From contig JAIXWX010000010.1 of assembly GCA_027491075.1 (NCBI GenBank), positions 1 to 64,000 of the forward strand: a stretch of DNA of 64,000 nucleotides, in the 5' to 3' direction. Every line of letters starts with the position of its first letter. Positions within the stretch are counted from its first letter, which is position 1. The notes beneath the pieces were generated by a model. It saw only the letters and a list, made by a program, of their open reading frames with translations, ran no database searches and was not told the DNA's origin. The stretch is from Flavobacteriales bacterium. Its GTDB lineage: Bacteria > Bacteroidota > Bacteroidia > Flavobacteriales_D > Sanyastnellaceae. This document shows positions 49,030-58,980 of this stretch, one piece after another. Both the position numbers and the translations under genes were made by a program.

Positions 49030-49284
49030 ATGGCAAATCACAAGTCAGCAATTAAGAGAATACGTTCGAACGACGCGAAGAGACTGCGCAATAAGTATAT
49101 CCACAAGACTACTCGTAATGCAGTAAGAAAGCTGCGTGCGCTTTCAAAGAAGGCAGAGGCAGAGGCGTTGTTGCCGAAAGTGGTATCCATGCTTGATAAG
49201 TTGGCTAAAAACAACATTATTCACAAGAACAAGGCTGGAAACATCAAGTCTAGCTTGACAGTTTTCGTGAACAAGTTGAAATAA
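49030..49284 (+). CDS. rpsT: 30S ribosomal protein S20
   Basis: Basic 84-aa ribosomal protein S20, an early binder of the 5' domain of 16S rRNA. The start [20 protein letters not shown] and the rest ([13 protein letters not shown]) match the family. It has a consensus promoter and a terminator of its own, so it is monocistronic. Confidence 0.97.
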   Translation: MANHKSAIKRIRSNDAKRLRNKYIHKTTRNAVRKLRALSKKAEAEALLPKVVSMLDKLAKNNIIHKNKAGNIKSSLTVFVNKLK

Positions 49285-49310
49285 GCTTAGAATATTCCAG
49301 AATATATGAA

Positions 49311-49341
49311 TACCCCGCCAATGGCGGGGTATTTTATTTTT
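49311..49341 (+). terminator. Terminator after rpsT
   Basis: TACCCCGCC, loop AAT, GGCGGGGTA (49311-49331) followed by TTTTATTTTTG. A TATTTTTG sequence at 49335-49342 in its T-tract matches a -7 box for radC, so the terminator and a promoter may overlap. Confidence 0.88.
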
Positions 49342-49356
49342 GTAGAAATTGAAAAC

Positions 49357-50055
49357 ATGAAAACCACAGGTACGGGTATTAAGAATTGGAGTAAGGAAAG
49401 TAGACCGAGAGAACGATTAGCAGAAAAAGGCCCTATGGCGCTTACCGACTCGGAGCTGTTGGCCATATTGATAGGTACCGGAAGCGGTGATTCCAGTGCC
49501 CTTGATTTAGCACAAAAGCTGTTAGGCATCACCCAACATAACTTAAACGATTTATCCCGCCTCTCCTATCAGGAAATGACCAAAATACGTGGCATTGGTC
49601 CGGCCAAGGCCATCACCCTTCAAGCAGCATTTGAACTTGGCGTTCGCAGGCGAAGCAGTGAAGTAAGGCAAAAACAGAAGATAGAGAGCAGCAAAGACGT
49701 GTTCGAATACTTCGTTACACAATTGGGTGATCTGCCACACGAGGAGTTTTGGGTAATGAACTTGAATCGATCTAATCAGGTGCTTTCACTCAAAAAAATT
49801 AGCGAGGGCGGGTGGCACAGCACGATTGTGGATCCCAAGAAAGTGTTCTCCGGAGCGCTGGAAGAAAAAGCAAGTGCCATCATACTTGCGCACAATCATC
49901 CCAGCGGAAGTTTGAATCCTAGCAATGAGGACAAGCGCATCACACTAAAGCTCCGCAGGTGCGGACTCGATATGGAATTGCCGGTTTTGGATCATCTTAT
50001 CATAGCTTCGCACGGTTATTATAGTTTTGCCGACGAAGGCATTTTAGATTTATGA
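49357..50055 (+). CDS. radC: RadC/JAMM domain DNA repair-related protein
   Basis: Protein of 232 aa. An N-terminal helix-hairpin-helix region (KIRGIGPAKAITLQAAFELG) precedes a JAMM/MPN metalloprotease-like domain with HNHPSG and a ligand spacing of H179, H181 and D192. RadC's role in repair is disputed. The frame is open 51 bp upstream, but that part is the rpsT terminator, so I take the ATG at 49357. The stop overlaps the wecB start. Confidence 0.93.
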   Translation: MKTTGTGIKNWSKESRPRERLAEKGPMALTDSELLAILIGTGSGDSSALDLAQKLLGITQHNLNDLSRLSYQEMTKIRGIGPAKAITLQAAFELGVRRRSSEVRQKQKIESSKDVFEYFVTQLGDLPHEEFWVMNLNRSNQVLSLKKISEGGWHSTIVDPKKVFSGALEEKASAIILAHNHPSGSLNPSNEDKRITLKLRRCGLDMELPVLDHLIIASHGYYSFADEGILDL

Positions 50056-51203
50056 TGAAGAAGATACTGACCATTATCGGTGCGCGACCGCAGATTATCA
50101 AGGCTGCGGCTATCTCCAGAGCCATTGGTTCCAATGCGCAATTAAAACTGCAAGAAGATTTGCTGCATACAGGGCAGCACTATGATAGCAATATGAGTGA
50201 GGTTTTCTTTAATGAAATGGGAATACCCACACCTCGATTTCAATTGAGTGTTGGCTCTGGCAGTCATGGAAAACAAACGGGTAGCATGCTTCAAGGTATC
50301 GAAGAAGTGCTAATAAAAGAACCCTATGATGCAGTATTGGTCTACGGCGATACCAATAGCACTCTTGCTGGTGCTATGGCCGCATCTAAACTGCACATTC
50401 CCTTGATCCATGTCGAAGCGGGATTGCGTTCTTTCAATAAGAAAATGCCGGAAGAAATCAACCGGATCATGTGCGATCACTCCTCTACCCTGCTCTTCTC
50501 CCCTACTCAAGAAGGCATCAAAAATCTTCAAAGAGAAGGACTGCAGCATCAAGAGATGCCATGGTCAATGGATAGACCAGGGATTTTTCACACTGGAGAC
50601 ATCATGTTTGATAATTCGCTTTTTTTCTCAGAAAGTGCAGCAGCCAAAAAGCGTCCGTCATTTCTAGGATCTGAAGTTTCTAACTTTCTTCTGGCAACAG
50701 TACACCGAGACACCAACACCGATGATGAGGAGAAGTTAAATGCCATTTTGTTGGCCATGGGACGGTTGACCTTAAACAGCAATATGCATGTGATTTTCCC
50801 CATGCATCCGCGCACGCGTGCAAAGCTTTCTTCCGAATCCAAAAGGCTATTGAGCAGTCATCCGATGATTGTTATAACCGAGCCACTTTCATTCTTGGAA
50901 ATGGTATGGATGGAAAAAAACTGCTCAATGATTGTAACAGACAGTGGTGGAGTGCAGAAAGAAGCTTTTTTCTTCAAAAAGCCATGTATCATACTACGTG
51001 AACAAACCGAGTGGGTTGAATTGGTAAGTAATGGAAATGCAATATTGACAGGTCCTTCAGAGCAAAAGATCATACAAGCATATGAAAATTTGCGAAAAAA
51101 CGAACAAAGTATGACTTGGCCTGCTTACTTTGGCGATGGAAAAGCAGCTGAATTCATCTGCGAAACTATTTCGAGCTTCTTGCATTATGGTGATACTCTG
51201 TGA
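50052..51203 (+). CDS. wecB: UDP-N-acetylglucosamine 2-epimerase (non-hydrolysing)
   Basis: Enzyme of 383 aa (WecB/MnaA family) that interconverts UDP-GlcNAc and UDP-ManNAc, supplying sugar for surface polysaccharide. The opening KILTIIGARPQIIKAAA, the HVEAGLRSF motif and TDSGGVQKEAF are diagnostic. Two ATGs in a row allow a start at 50052 or 50055; both overlap the radC stop. A polysaccharide deacetylase follows with a 17-bp overlap, which fits a role in a cell-surface glycan. Confidence 0.94.
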   Translation: MMKKILTIIGARPQIIKAAAISRAIGSNAQLKLQEDLLHTGQHYDSNMSEVFFNEMGIPTPRFQLSVGSGSHGKQTGSMLQGIEEVLIKEPYDAVLVYGDTNSTLAGAMAASKLHIPLIHVEAGLRSFNKKMPEEINRIMCDHSSTLLFSPTQEGIKNLQREGLQHQEMPWSMDRPGIFHTGDIMFDNSLFFSESAAAKKRPSFLGSEVSNFLLATVHRDTNTDDEEKLNAILLAMGRLTLNSNMHVIFPMHPRTRAKLSSESKRLLSSHPMIVITEPLSFLEMVWMEKNCSMIVTDSGGVQKEAFFFKKPCIILREQTEWVELVSNGNAILTGPSEQKIIQAYENLRKNEQSMTWPAYFGDGKAAEFICETISSFLHYGDTL

Positions 51204-52518
51204 TCAAATCACACCTCGTATAAAATATGCTTTCGAGCATCTCTTAGAAGATGTTCGGCAAGAGTTGATTTTTACCGAGGACCCAGCCGAGTTTCGATCG
51301 GCATCGGGTGCTAAATTGATTTTCACTCGCAAAGAAGGTGCAGCCTCAGGAGAGCTTACTTTTCGATCCGCTGGGATTCTCGAGCATACCGACTATGCCC
51401 GACTTAAAGTGGATTTCACCGAGTGGGAAGGTTTGCCAGCCATCTTTCCTGTAACTTCCTCAGCTCTTCCATTTGATATTTTCAGCGCTACATTTTTCTT
51501 ACTCACACGCTACGAGGAATATTGGGGATTCGAAGGGGACGACATGGGGCGCTATGTTCCCGCATTATCTTGTTTATCTCGCTTGGGATGTTTGGACAGA
51601 CCCATAGTTGATTTATGGAGAAAGAAGCTCAATGCATTTCTTGTTTCAAAGTTTCCTGACCTTCCAATTCAATCTCGAGAATCTGGATGCTTGTTGACCA
51701 TTGATGTAGATCACGCATACAAATACAAGTGCAAGGGAGCGATCAGAACTTATGGTGGATTGATCAAAGATCTTTTCAAAGCGAATTGGATGGGGTTGAG
51801 TAAACGCTGGAACGTTCTAAGAGGAACCTCTCCTGATCCATTCGACACATACGATTACATTCTAAATACCGAACGAAAATTCGGTTACTCTGCTTTGTAT
51901 TTTTTCCTCATGGCGGATCGCAGTGAGTACGATGACGGATTGTATTTTGCTCACAGAGGAATGAAATCGCTCATAAAGAAATTGGCAAGGACTAACACAC
52001 TCGGCATACATCCTGGAGTGGGAAGTCATAAACGTTTCAACACCATTGTTCGCGAACGCAACAGATTAGAAAACTTAATTGGAAAATCCATCAAGAATAG
52101 CAGGCAACATTATCTAATGTTGAAGTTTAGAACCACGTATCGATTGGCTAAAGCAGCAGGTATCAAGCACGATTTTACACTTGGTTATGCGCATAAGGCT
52201 GGTTTTCGTGCAGGTACTTCTCGCCCATTCTATTGGTTTGACATTAAGAAAAATCAAGTCACTGATTTGATGATCCATCCTTTTGCAGCCATGGATACTA
52301 CGCTCAACAAGTATATGGAGTTGAGTATCGAGGAAGCAAAAAGCCTTTCCAAAAGCATCATAGAAGACATCCACTCTGTTGGAGGAGATTTCATTTTATT
52401 GTGGCACAATGAAACGCTATCGGAAGAAAACGATTGGAAGGGTTGGCGAGAAGTGTATGAGTTTCAGCTAAGCGAAGCACAAAAATTAGGCATGCACAAC
52501 ATTCCTGTATCTTTCTAA
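51187..52518 (+). CDS. Polysaccharide deacetylase family protein (DUF7033-type N-terminus)
   Basis: Protein of 443 aa from the chosen ATG. The N-terminal part (about residues 1-150) matches the DUF7033-like domain that precedes deacetylases in Bacteroidota. The C-terminal half has a NodB-like barrel: LTIDVDHA with the metal-ligand Asp, and GIHPGVGSHKR further on. It could remove acetyl groups from a sugar polymer. The frame is open 57 bp further up, but the ATG at 51187 gives the smaller overlap with wecB. Its 3' end overlaps the convergent lpxH by 33 bp. Confidence 0.85.
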   Translation: MVILCDQITPRIKYAFEHLLEDVRQELIFTEDPAEFRSASGAKLIFTRKEGAASGELTFRSAGILEHTDYARLKVDFTEWEGLPAIFPVTSSALPFDIFSATFFLLTRYEEYWGFEGDDMGRYVPALSCLSRLGCLDRPIVDLWRKKLNAFLVSKFPDLPIQSRESGCLLTIDVDHAYKYKCKGAIRTYGGLIKDLFKANWMGLSKRWNVLRGTSPDPFDTYDYILNTERKFGYSALYFFLMADRSEYDDGLYFAHRGMKSLIKKLARTNTLGIHPGVGSHKRFNTIVRERNRLENLIGKSIKNSRQHYLMLKFRTTYRLAKAAGIKHDFTLGYAHKAGFRAGTSRPFYWFDIKKNQVTDLMIHPFAAMDTTLNKYMELSIEEAKSLSKSIIEDIHSVGGDFILLWHNETLSEENDWKGWREVYEFQLSEAQKLGMHNIPVSF

Positions 52519-53250
52519 TCGCATTTCTCCATTTTCAAACACAGCAAAGCTATGATGGTGCAACCATTCTCCTAAATTGATGTACCTGCTGTTTTCTGAT
52601 AGGGAAATATCTAGGGGTAAATGTCGGTGTCCGAATATAAAAAAATCGTAGTGTTTCGTTTTCAAAATCTCTTTGCAGTAAACAACAAGCCACTCGTTTT
52701 CTTCTCCTAAAAAAATTCTATCGCTCTCTCCTGTAGCAGCCCTGCTGTATTTACTGCTTCGATTGGCCAGCCATATACCAAAGTTGGGATGTAGCCTAGC
52801 AAATAGCCATTGACAGACCGGAGAGGCGAAAACTCTCTTTAGTACTTTGTACCCACGATCTCCAGGTCCTAATCCATCCCCGTGTCCAATAAGAAAAGAC
52901 TTTCCACCGAATGAACGTTCGATGGGTGCACGATGAAGAATCACACCGCATTCTTTGGGCAAGTAATCGAAAATCCACATATCGTGATTTCCAGTGAAAA
53001 CATGAACGGGAATTCCGCTGTCTGTTATTTGAGAAAGCGTTCCCAGAAGTCTCGTAAATCCTCTGGGAACCGCTCTTTTATATTCGAACCAAAAATCAAA
53101 AATATCTCCCACCAAAAATATTTCAGTGGCATCTTTAGCGGCCTCTTGGAGCCATTCCACAACTAGTTTTTCGCGTTTCAGGCTTTCCTCAAAAGAGGGG
53201 ACCCCGAGATGAAAGTCGCTTGCAAAATATATTTTTTCTCTTTTCTCCAA
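52486..53250 (-). CDS. lpxH: UDP-2,3-diacylglucosamine diphosphatase (LpxH-like)
   Basis: Calcineurin-like metallophosphoesterase of 254 aa, predicted to produce lipid X in lipid A synthesis. Ordered motifs: SDFHLG, GDIFDFWFEY, GNHDMW, HGDG and GHRHLP. The only start that keeps the first motif is TTG at 53250; no ATG precedes DFHLG. It starts one base after the M1 peptidase stop, and its 3' end overlaps the convergent deacetylase gene by 33 bp. LpxK, a later step of the pathway, is 6 kb away on the same strand. Confidence 0.88.
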   Translation of the reverse strand: MEKREKIYFASDFHLGVPSFEESLKREKLVVEWLQEAAKDATEIFLVGDIFDFWFEYKRAVPRGFTRLLGTLSQITDSGIPVHVFTGNHDMWIFDYLPKECGVILHRAPIERSFGGKSFLIGHGDGLGPGDRGYKVLKRVFASPVCQWLFARLHPNFGIWLANRSSKYSRAATGESDRIFLGEENEWLVVYCKEILKTKHYDFFIFGHRHLPLDISLSENSRYINLGEWLHHHSFAVFENGEMRLERYRNVVHA

Positions 53251-53251
53251 A

Positions 53252-56248
53252 TTAGCGCAAGAAGTTAAATGGATTCATCTGCGTGAGATTGAGTTCAAAC
53301 ATAATGTAATTTCCTACATTAAGACCTCTCGCATCCAAGCGATCTGTTGTTTGCGCATCAAAGACAAGAGGAAGATATACTTGGAAAACATCTCTCACAA
53401 TAGGAAGAGAAACACCCGCGCTCCATTTTGGAGAATTTTCATCTGCAAATCCCATTGCTCCAAATATGCTGATTGGCAACTTGATGGGAAGATCCGCTTC
53501 GATTTGCACGGTAGACATCACTGAGGAATTTGCAAATACGTCTCTCAATTCAGGAATCAACAATCCTCCTTGATCAGAAACAAGTTGATTGCTTAACAAT
53601 CCTGTTCCCGCAGATCTTGCGAAAAACAATTCATTGTAGAAATAATCCGCATTTCCTGTGGTACCAGACACCCCGATTGGCAGCGCTTGCTGATCTTCAC
53701 CGAAACCAGTGCCCGCAACGAAAGTGCGTAAAAACAATTTTCTTTTCTTCTTTTTCCAATAGGTGTATTCCAAATCGGCTGAAAGACGGGCCAAAGAGTA
53801 TCGACCTCCAAAGTCTGTGAACAAATTATCATACACGGGGCGAAGTTTCAACTTAGCACCAATAAAATCTTTCACAATGCTCGCAGACAATCTTACACCG
53901 CTATTGAAGAAGGTACTTCCATTGAATGAATCAAATTCGCTATTGTTCTCATAATTTGAAAAGAAGCCGTTGAAAAATCCATCTATGCGCATGAGAGCAG
54001 TCCATGCATTGATGGCATTTCTAATTGGGAACTTGTATTCCACATAAGGGTTGATAGTGCGGTAAAAAGAGAAGAGTTCTACTTCGCCCTGTGCTATCCC
54101 AGCATTGGTGAACACTCTATTGCGAGCAAATTGTTGCCCTCTCACTCCAACGTTCCATCTTCTGCCATTGAAACGTACGCTCCACATTCCTTGAAGCATT
54201 CTAGAAGATAAACTGTACATGGGAGTAACAGCAAACTCAAACTTTCTCAGAGGCACCGTTCTGTTGTGAATGCAAAGTCCGCCCATCCAACGGTCGTAAT
54301 CATTCCAACCAACCACGGGCATCCAAAACAAACGAGTAAGACTAGGATCATCATATCCTGTTAGAAAATCAAGTTCTAATTTCTCTCTGGTTTTAAAAAT
54401 TCCTTTCGTCCGAATGTTGTTATTCCCGCGATCAATGTCCAAGCTTCCTCTATCTTGATTGAGCACCAATACATCCCCCTTCATGAGACCCGGCACCTTG
54501 ACTTTGGTCCAATCACCTGCTTCTACTCCTTCGTACCATTGCTTTGACACTTCTTTACCCTCTCTCATCAAGGAAACGGAAAATGGTGCAGGCACATCGC
54601 CCGTGTTCATGACCGTCAATTCAGAATCATCCCCTTTGAACTTGAATTTTTCCGCTTTGTAGTCCAATGGTTCATCCGTAGTAATGACACCTTGAAAGAA
54701 CCAATCCAAATTTTTATTGCTCACTCTTTCGAATACCTCCTCAATGTCTTCTGGTTGTGGGTGTTTGAACTTCCATTCTTCGAAATAGGTATTCATGCAC
54801 TTTTTGAATAACTCATCGCCCAAATAATTTCTCAGATAATTGAATGCAAGCCCAGTCTTCTTGTACATGATGGTTCCATAGTTCATGGAAGAGAAAGCTT
54901 CACTAGACGTCGATATCGCTTGGTCCTTTCCGGGGCGACTGCTGAACTGATATAGCAATTCATTCTGGTAGTTCAAAGGAAACTTATCCAATCCGAGCAA
55001 CTTACCAATCTTATCGTCCATGATTCCCTCGTAGAGTTTGGCCTCTGGAAACTTGCTTTCCATCGTAAGTGTTTCCATGAAACTATTGATTCCTTCATCC
55101 ATCCAGCCGTGTTCTCTTTCATTGCTTCCTAGAATTCCGTAGAACCAATTGTGTCCAACTTCATGCACAATCACTTGAGCTAAAAGAAAAGGATTGCTTG
55201 TAGATCCTATTACAGTCACATTGGGATACTCCATTCCACCACCCGCACTGATAGTGCCGTCCACGGCGGTGCATTGATCGTAAGGATATTCACCTACCCA
55301 TTGCGAGTAGGACAATAAACCATCAGCAATGTATTCATTTCCTTTGCTCCATGCTTCTGCATTGGCAGGGGTAAACATTGCCCAAGTAGTGACTATTCTT
55401 CCAGAAGGCATGTTAGCTTCTCCCTTTCTTACAATCCATCTTTTATCAGCAAACCATCCGAAATCATGTACATTCTTTTGAGTGTATCGAAGTGTTTTCA
55501 TTTCTGGCACACTGGCCGGAAAGTCGTTGTTTGCCTTACTCGGAATCGGCAGCTGCGAGAGTGCATTCAAGCGTTCCACTTCAGATGCTGTCTGAAGATC
55601 TCCGGTTGCACCCACCGTGTAATTCGCGGGCAGGGTGATGCTCACATCAAAACTTCCAAACTCACTGTAAAACTCACCTTGACCGAGATATGGAATAGGA
55701 TTCCATCCATTCTTATCATATACCGCTGGCTTGGGGTACCACTGAGTAATTTGATAGCTTTCTCCAACGTGCCCAAGTCGCGAAATGGAACCACTGGGCA
55801 ACTTCACTCTGAAAGGAGTTGAAATTTTCATGGAAGCACCTGGTGCAAGAGGCTTCGGTAAATCAATTTTAGCGATATCAATATAATTTTGATAGAGGCT
55901 AAAAGAAACCGGTTGATTATTGATTTCAAAGTTCAATGAGTCAATACCCCCGCGATCTTTTCCTTGCGAGTAATACAAGAAATAATCTCCTTCACGGGCC
56001 AATTGTTTCGCGAGAGAAGACTTTGCGTTTTTGTATGCGTTTGGCCACAAGTGCATGTAGATTTCTTTCAGCGTATCTGGAGAATGGTTGATATACTCCA
56101 TTTCAACAGACGCATGGATGTAATGACTTTTGTCATCCAAGCGTGCATCAATGGTATAATTGACCTCTTGTTGAAAATAGCTCTGTGATTTCTGGGCGAA
56201 TGATTGTGATGCCCAAATCAAGAGCGAAAGGATCGTAGCGTATTTCAT
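53252..56248 (-). CDS. M1 family metallopeptidase with barrel-like C-terminal region
   Basis: Exported protein of 998 aa with signal peptide ending SQSFAQ. The peptidase domain (about residues 25-530) shows GGMEYP at 338-342, the zinc motif HEVGHNW with His362, Glu363 and His366, and the distal ligand Glu385 in DEG. From about residue 640 to the end the protein changes to alternating aromatic strands (KFEFAVTPMYSLSSRMLQG, VGVRGQQF, GNYIMFELNLTQ) that look like an outer-membrane barrel. Known M1 enzymes rarely extend this far. lpxH starts one base after the stop. Confidence 0.88.
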   Translation of the reverse strand: MKYATILSLLIWASQSFAQKSQSYFQQEVNYTIDARLDDKSHYIHASVEMEYINHSPDTLKEIYMHLWPNAYKNAKSSLAKQLAREGDYFLYYSQGKDRGGIDSLNFEINNQPVSFSLYQNYIDIAKIDLPKPLAPGASMKISTPFRVKLPSGSISRLGHVGESYQITQWYPKPAVYDKNGWNPIPYLGQGEFYSEFGSFDVSITLPANYTVGATGDLQTASEVERLNALSQLPIPSKANNDFPASVPEMKTLRYTQKNVHDFGWFADKRWIVRKGEANMPSGRIVTTWAMFTPANAEAWSKGNEYIADGLLSYSQWVGEYPYDQCTAVDGTISAGGGMEYPNVTVIGSTSNPFLLAQVIVHEVGHNWFYGILGSNEREHGWMDEGINSFMETLTMESKFPEAKLYEGIMDDKIGKLLGLDKFPLNYQNELLYQFSSRPGKDQAISTSSEAFSSMNYGTIMYKKTGLAFNYLRNYLGDELFKKCMNTYFEEWKFKHPQPEDIEEVFERVSNKNLDWFFQGVITTDEPLDYKAEKFKFKGDDSELTVMNTGDVPAPFSVSLMREGKEVSKQWYEGVEAGDWTKVKVPGLMKGDVLVLNQDRGSLDIDRGNNNIRTKGIFKTREKLELDFLTGYDDPSLTRLFWMPVVGWNDYDRWMGGLCIHNRTVPLRKFEFAVTPMYSLSSRMLQGMWSVRFNGRRWNVGVRGQQFARNRVFTNAGIAQGEVELFSFYRTINPYVEYKFPIRNAINAWTALMRIDGFFNGFFSNYENNSEFDSFNGSTFFNSGVRLSASIVKDFIGAKLKLRPVYDNLFTDFGGRYSLARLSADLEYTYWKKKKRKLFLRTFVAGTGFGEDQQALPIGVSGTTGNADYFYNELFFARSAGTGLLSNQLVSDQGGLLIPELRDVFANSSVMSTVQIEADLPIKLPISIFGAMGFADENSPKWSAGVSLPIVRDVFQVYLPLVFDAQTTDRLDARGLNVGNYIMFELNLTQMNPFNFLR

Positions 56249-56297
56249 ATGGTTAAGGACTTATGTCACGATGGACGTTTTACCGCGGTGAAAGTTA

Positions 56298-56332
56298 CAA
56301 AAAAACCGCACCATCCTTTCGAATGATGCGGT
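56298..56332 (-). terminator. Rho-independent terminator of the lpxK-gatB-TlpA run
   Basis: The minus strand reads ACCGCATCATTC, loop GAAA, GGATGGTGCGGT (12-bp stem with two G-U pairs; 56332-56305), followed by seven T. It ends the leftward operon upstream of the M1 peptidase gene. Confidence 0.85.
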
Positions 56333-56356
56333 CTCAACTGTTACTAAAATGGTCAG

Positions 56357-57529
56357 CTAGTGACCAAAAATCGATTTTAAGTTACTTTCCAGCAGGGGGC
56401 CACGGATATCGTTGCCGTATGCAATAACTTTTCCTTCCTTATCAATGAGCACAGGGAAAGGAATACTGTGAACACCATAATCTTGTGCAGCTTGGCTAGA
56501 CCAAAACTTAAGATCACTGACGTGGTTGGGCCAAATCAATCCATCTTGTTTGATCGCTTCTTTCCAAGGCTCAGCGCTCTTATCCAAGGATACTGAATAT
56601 ACTTCGAAGCCATCCTTTTTGTAATTGTTATAAACGGCGACAACATTAGGATTCTCTCTACGGCAAGGTCCGCACCATGAAGCCCAAAAGTCGATGAGCA
56701 CCACTTTTCCTTTTAGGTCTGATAGCTTCCGCACTTTTCCTTTCGGATCGGGAAGTGCAATTTCCGGTGCGGGTTGTCCTTTCGCAATCTTCGCACCTGG
56801 TGGTTGCTGCTGCGCTTCGTTTTGAGGATCTGCTCCTTGAAGTGCTGCTTGATCAACTTGCTTTTTTAGCAGTTTGTAATGAACACTATGATTCATTTTT
56901 CCAGACACCTTGTCCAATACCTTTCTGTAGGTAGGCAATTCAGCGCGATAGTCCAACATTTGCACTACGGCCAAAGCCGCAGGAGTTGAACTGTTCGATT
57001 CAAGCCAACGCTTCACATGATCCGTTCTTTCCTTTCTTATATTCACTACATCCGACTTCAACTGAGCTTGCATTTCAGGAGAGGACTCCGTTTGAAGCTG
57101 TGCTATTTTCTTTTCTTCTTTCTCAAAATAGTCTTGAAGTGACAATTCAAAATCGCGAAGGATTCCAGTATTTTCCGAACCAGATATTTTCGCTTTCATG
57201 TTTAAGTCACCTGCTTCTCCTATGACATCAATTGATTCAGTGCTATCAGCGATGAGAACTACAAAATCATTTTCATCCAATAGCAATCGATAGAAGTCGA
57301 GTTCTAAAGATTGAACAGGCACCATTTTGAAAGAGCCATCTGTTCCCAAAACGGTAGAGTCCGTTTTGCCCCAGCGATTGTTGACCAATCTTTCTAAGTA
57401 GATTGTTTTGCCCTCCGCACCTGTAATTTTTCCTGTAATAACAGTGCTTCCTCCGCCGCTGCACCCGAAGATTCCAGCGAATAAAATCAAGGCACTCCAA
57501 CTAATATATTTCAAAGTATTCATCATCAT
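56357..57529 (-). CDS. TlpA-like thiol-disulfide oxidoreductase lipoprotein
   Basis: Lipoprotein of 390 aa (lipobox IFGC, Cys23). A DUF4369-like domain (about residues 28-125) precedes a helical linker and a thioredoxin-fold domain with WCGPC (Cys286 and Cys289), of the TlpA/ResA type. Such proteins reduce or isomerise disulfides in the periplasm. Its ATG overlaps the gatB stop (TAATG), so it is translated with gatB. Two further in-frame ATGs follow the first. Confidence 0.9.
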   Translation of the reverse strand: MMMNTLKYISWSALILFAGIFGCSGGGSTVITGKITGAEGKTIYLERLVNNRWGKTDSTVLGTDGSFKMVPVQSLELDFYRLLLDENDFVVLIADSTESIDVIGEAGDLNMKAKISGSENTGILRDFELSLQDYFEKEEKKIAQLQTESSPEMQAQLKSDVVNIRKERTDHVKRWLESNSSTPAALAVVQMLDYRAELPTYRKVLDKVSGKMNHSVHYKLLKKQVDQAALQGADPQNEAQQQPPGAKIAKGQPAPEIALPDPKGKVRKLSDLKGKVVLIDFWASWCGPCRRENPNVVAVYNNYKKDGFEVYSVSLDKSAEPWKEAIKQDGLIWPNHVSDLKFWSSQAAQDYGVHSIPFPVLIDKEGKVIAYGNDIRGPLLESNLKSIFGH

Positions 57530-58980
57530 TATTTCAAAAGATCTTGAAAAATTGCAGTAGCCATTTTAGGATTGGCCTTGCCTCCTGACTTTTTCATGAG
57601 TTCACCCATAAAAAGCCCCATCATTCCTTTATTTCCGTTTTTATAGTTGGCCACTTTATCTGGCCAAGCCTCTAAAATTTCCTTTGCCAACCCAATGATT
57701 TCGTCCTCATTCGAAGATTGAATCAAATCCAATTCCTCTGCAATTTGTAATGCATTTTTAGAAGTATGTTTTACCAGCTCTGGAAGTATTTTTTCCGCGG
57801 CTGCAGAGGCAGATATTTTGCCATCATCCACTAATGCAATGGCTGACGCAATCTGCTCTGGTGATGCAGTAAAGTCGTCGATGTGCAAAGCGTTCTCGTT
57901 TAGATATGCTTTGATGGGACCATTGATCCAATTGCACGCAGATTTATAATTCTTGGTGTGTTTAATCAACTCCTCATACCACAAAGCGATTTCTTTTTCA
58001 TTGGTCAATACCATCGCATCGTATTCTGACAAACCAAACTGAGAAACGTACTTATCGTGCAGCTCCTGAGGTAGCGCAGGCATCTGCGCTTTAAGGTCTT
58101 CTATTTGTTTCTGAGAAATCAAAAGAGGTTGTAAATCTGGCTCAGGGAAATAGCGATAATCGTGTGCTAGCTCTTTGGAGCGTAGACTAAATGTTGTTCC
58201 GTTTGCTGCATCAAAGCTTCTTGTCTCTTGTTGAATCGTTCCGCCTGCCTCAATGACATCAATTTGACGCTTCATTTCATATTCAATCGCTCGTTGCACA
58301 TTGCGAATCGAATTCATGTTTTTTACCTCACAACGAGTTCCAAAGGCTGTTTCTCCTTTTATGCGTACTGAGATGTTGGCATCGCAGCGCATTGATCCCT
58401 CTTCCATATTGCCATCACAAATTTCAAGATAGCGAACCAGCTTTCTCAACTCTGTAAGATAGTTGTATGCTTCTTTTGAGGAACGGATTTCGGGTTCAGA
58501 CACTACCTCAATCAGCGGAACACCCGCGCGGTTGAGGTCGATGAGCGTATCAAACGGATCTTGATCGTGCATGCTCTTCCCAGCATCTTCTTCCAAATGT
58601 GCACGCGTAATCGTGATCCACTTATCTGAATTATCTTCTGTCTTGATTTTTATCTGACCACCGGTACAGATGGGAGTTTTGTCTTGTGTAATTTGATATC
58701 CTTTCGGAAGGTCTGCGTAGAAATAATTTTTTCTAGCAAAAAAAACGTATTTGTGAATGTCCATTCCACATGCAAGTGCAAGTTTGATTGCACATTCCAC
58801 AGACTTGCTGTTGACGCGTGGCAGAGTACCAGGATGACCAAGACTGATGGCGCTCACATTGGTGTTCGGAAGATTGCCATACTCGTTGGCATCACCCGAA
58901 TATGCTTTCGATTTGGTCATCAATTGCATGTGCACTTCCAATCCAACCACCAATTCATATTTATCGTAAACAGTACTCAC
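57529..58980 (-). CDS. gatB: Aspartyl/glutamyl-tRNA amidotransferase subunit B
   Basis: Subunit of GatCAB, 483 aa, which amidates misacylated Glu-tRNA-Gln and Asp-tRNA-Asn. The start ELVVGLEVHMQL, the DLPKGYQITQ motif, MRCDANISVR and the C-terminal YqeY-like domain are typical. gatA and gatC are elsewhere, as in many Bacteroidota. It overlaps lpxK by 4 bp and the TlpA-like gene by 1 bp. Confidence 0.97.
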   Translation of the reverse strand: MSTVYDKYELVVGLEVHMQLMTKSKAYSGDANEYGNLPNTNVSAISLGHPGTLPRVNSKSVECAIKLALACGMDIHKYVFFARKNYFYADLPKGYQITQDKTPICTGGQIKIKTEDNSDKWITITRAHLEEDAGKSMHDQDPFDTLIDLNRAGVPLIEVVSEPEIRSSKEAYNYLTELRKLVRYLEICDGNMEEGSMRCDANISVRIKGETAFGTRCEVKNMNSIRNVQRAIEYEMKRQIDVIEAGGTIQQETRSFDAANGTTFSLRSKELAHDYRYFPEPDLQPLLISQKQIEDLKAQMPALPQELHDKYVSQFGLSEYDAMVLTNEKEIALWYEELIKHTKNYKSACNWINGPIKAYLNENALHIDDFTASPEQIASAIALVDDGKISASAAAEKILPELVKHTSKNALQIAEELDLIQSSNEDEIIGLAKEILEAWPDKVANYKNGNKGMMGLFMGELMKKSGGKANPKMATAIFQDLLK

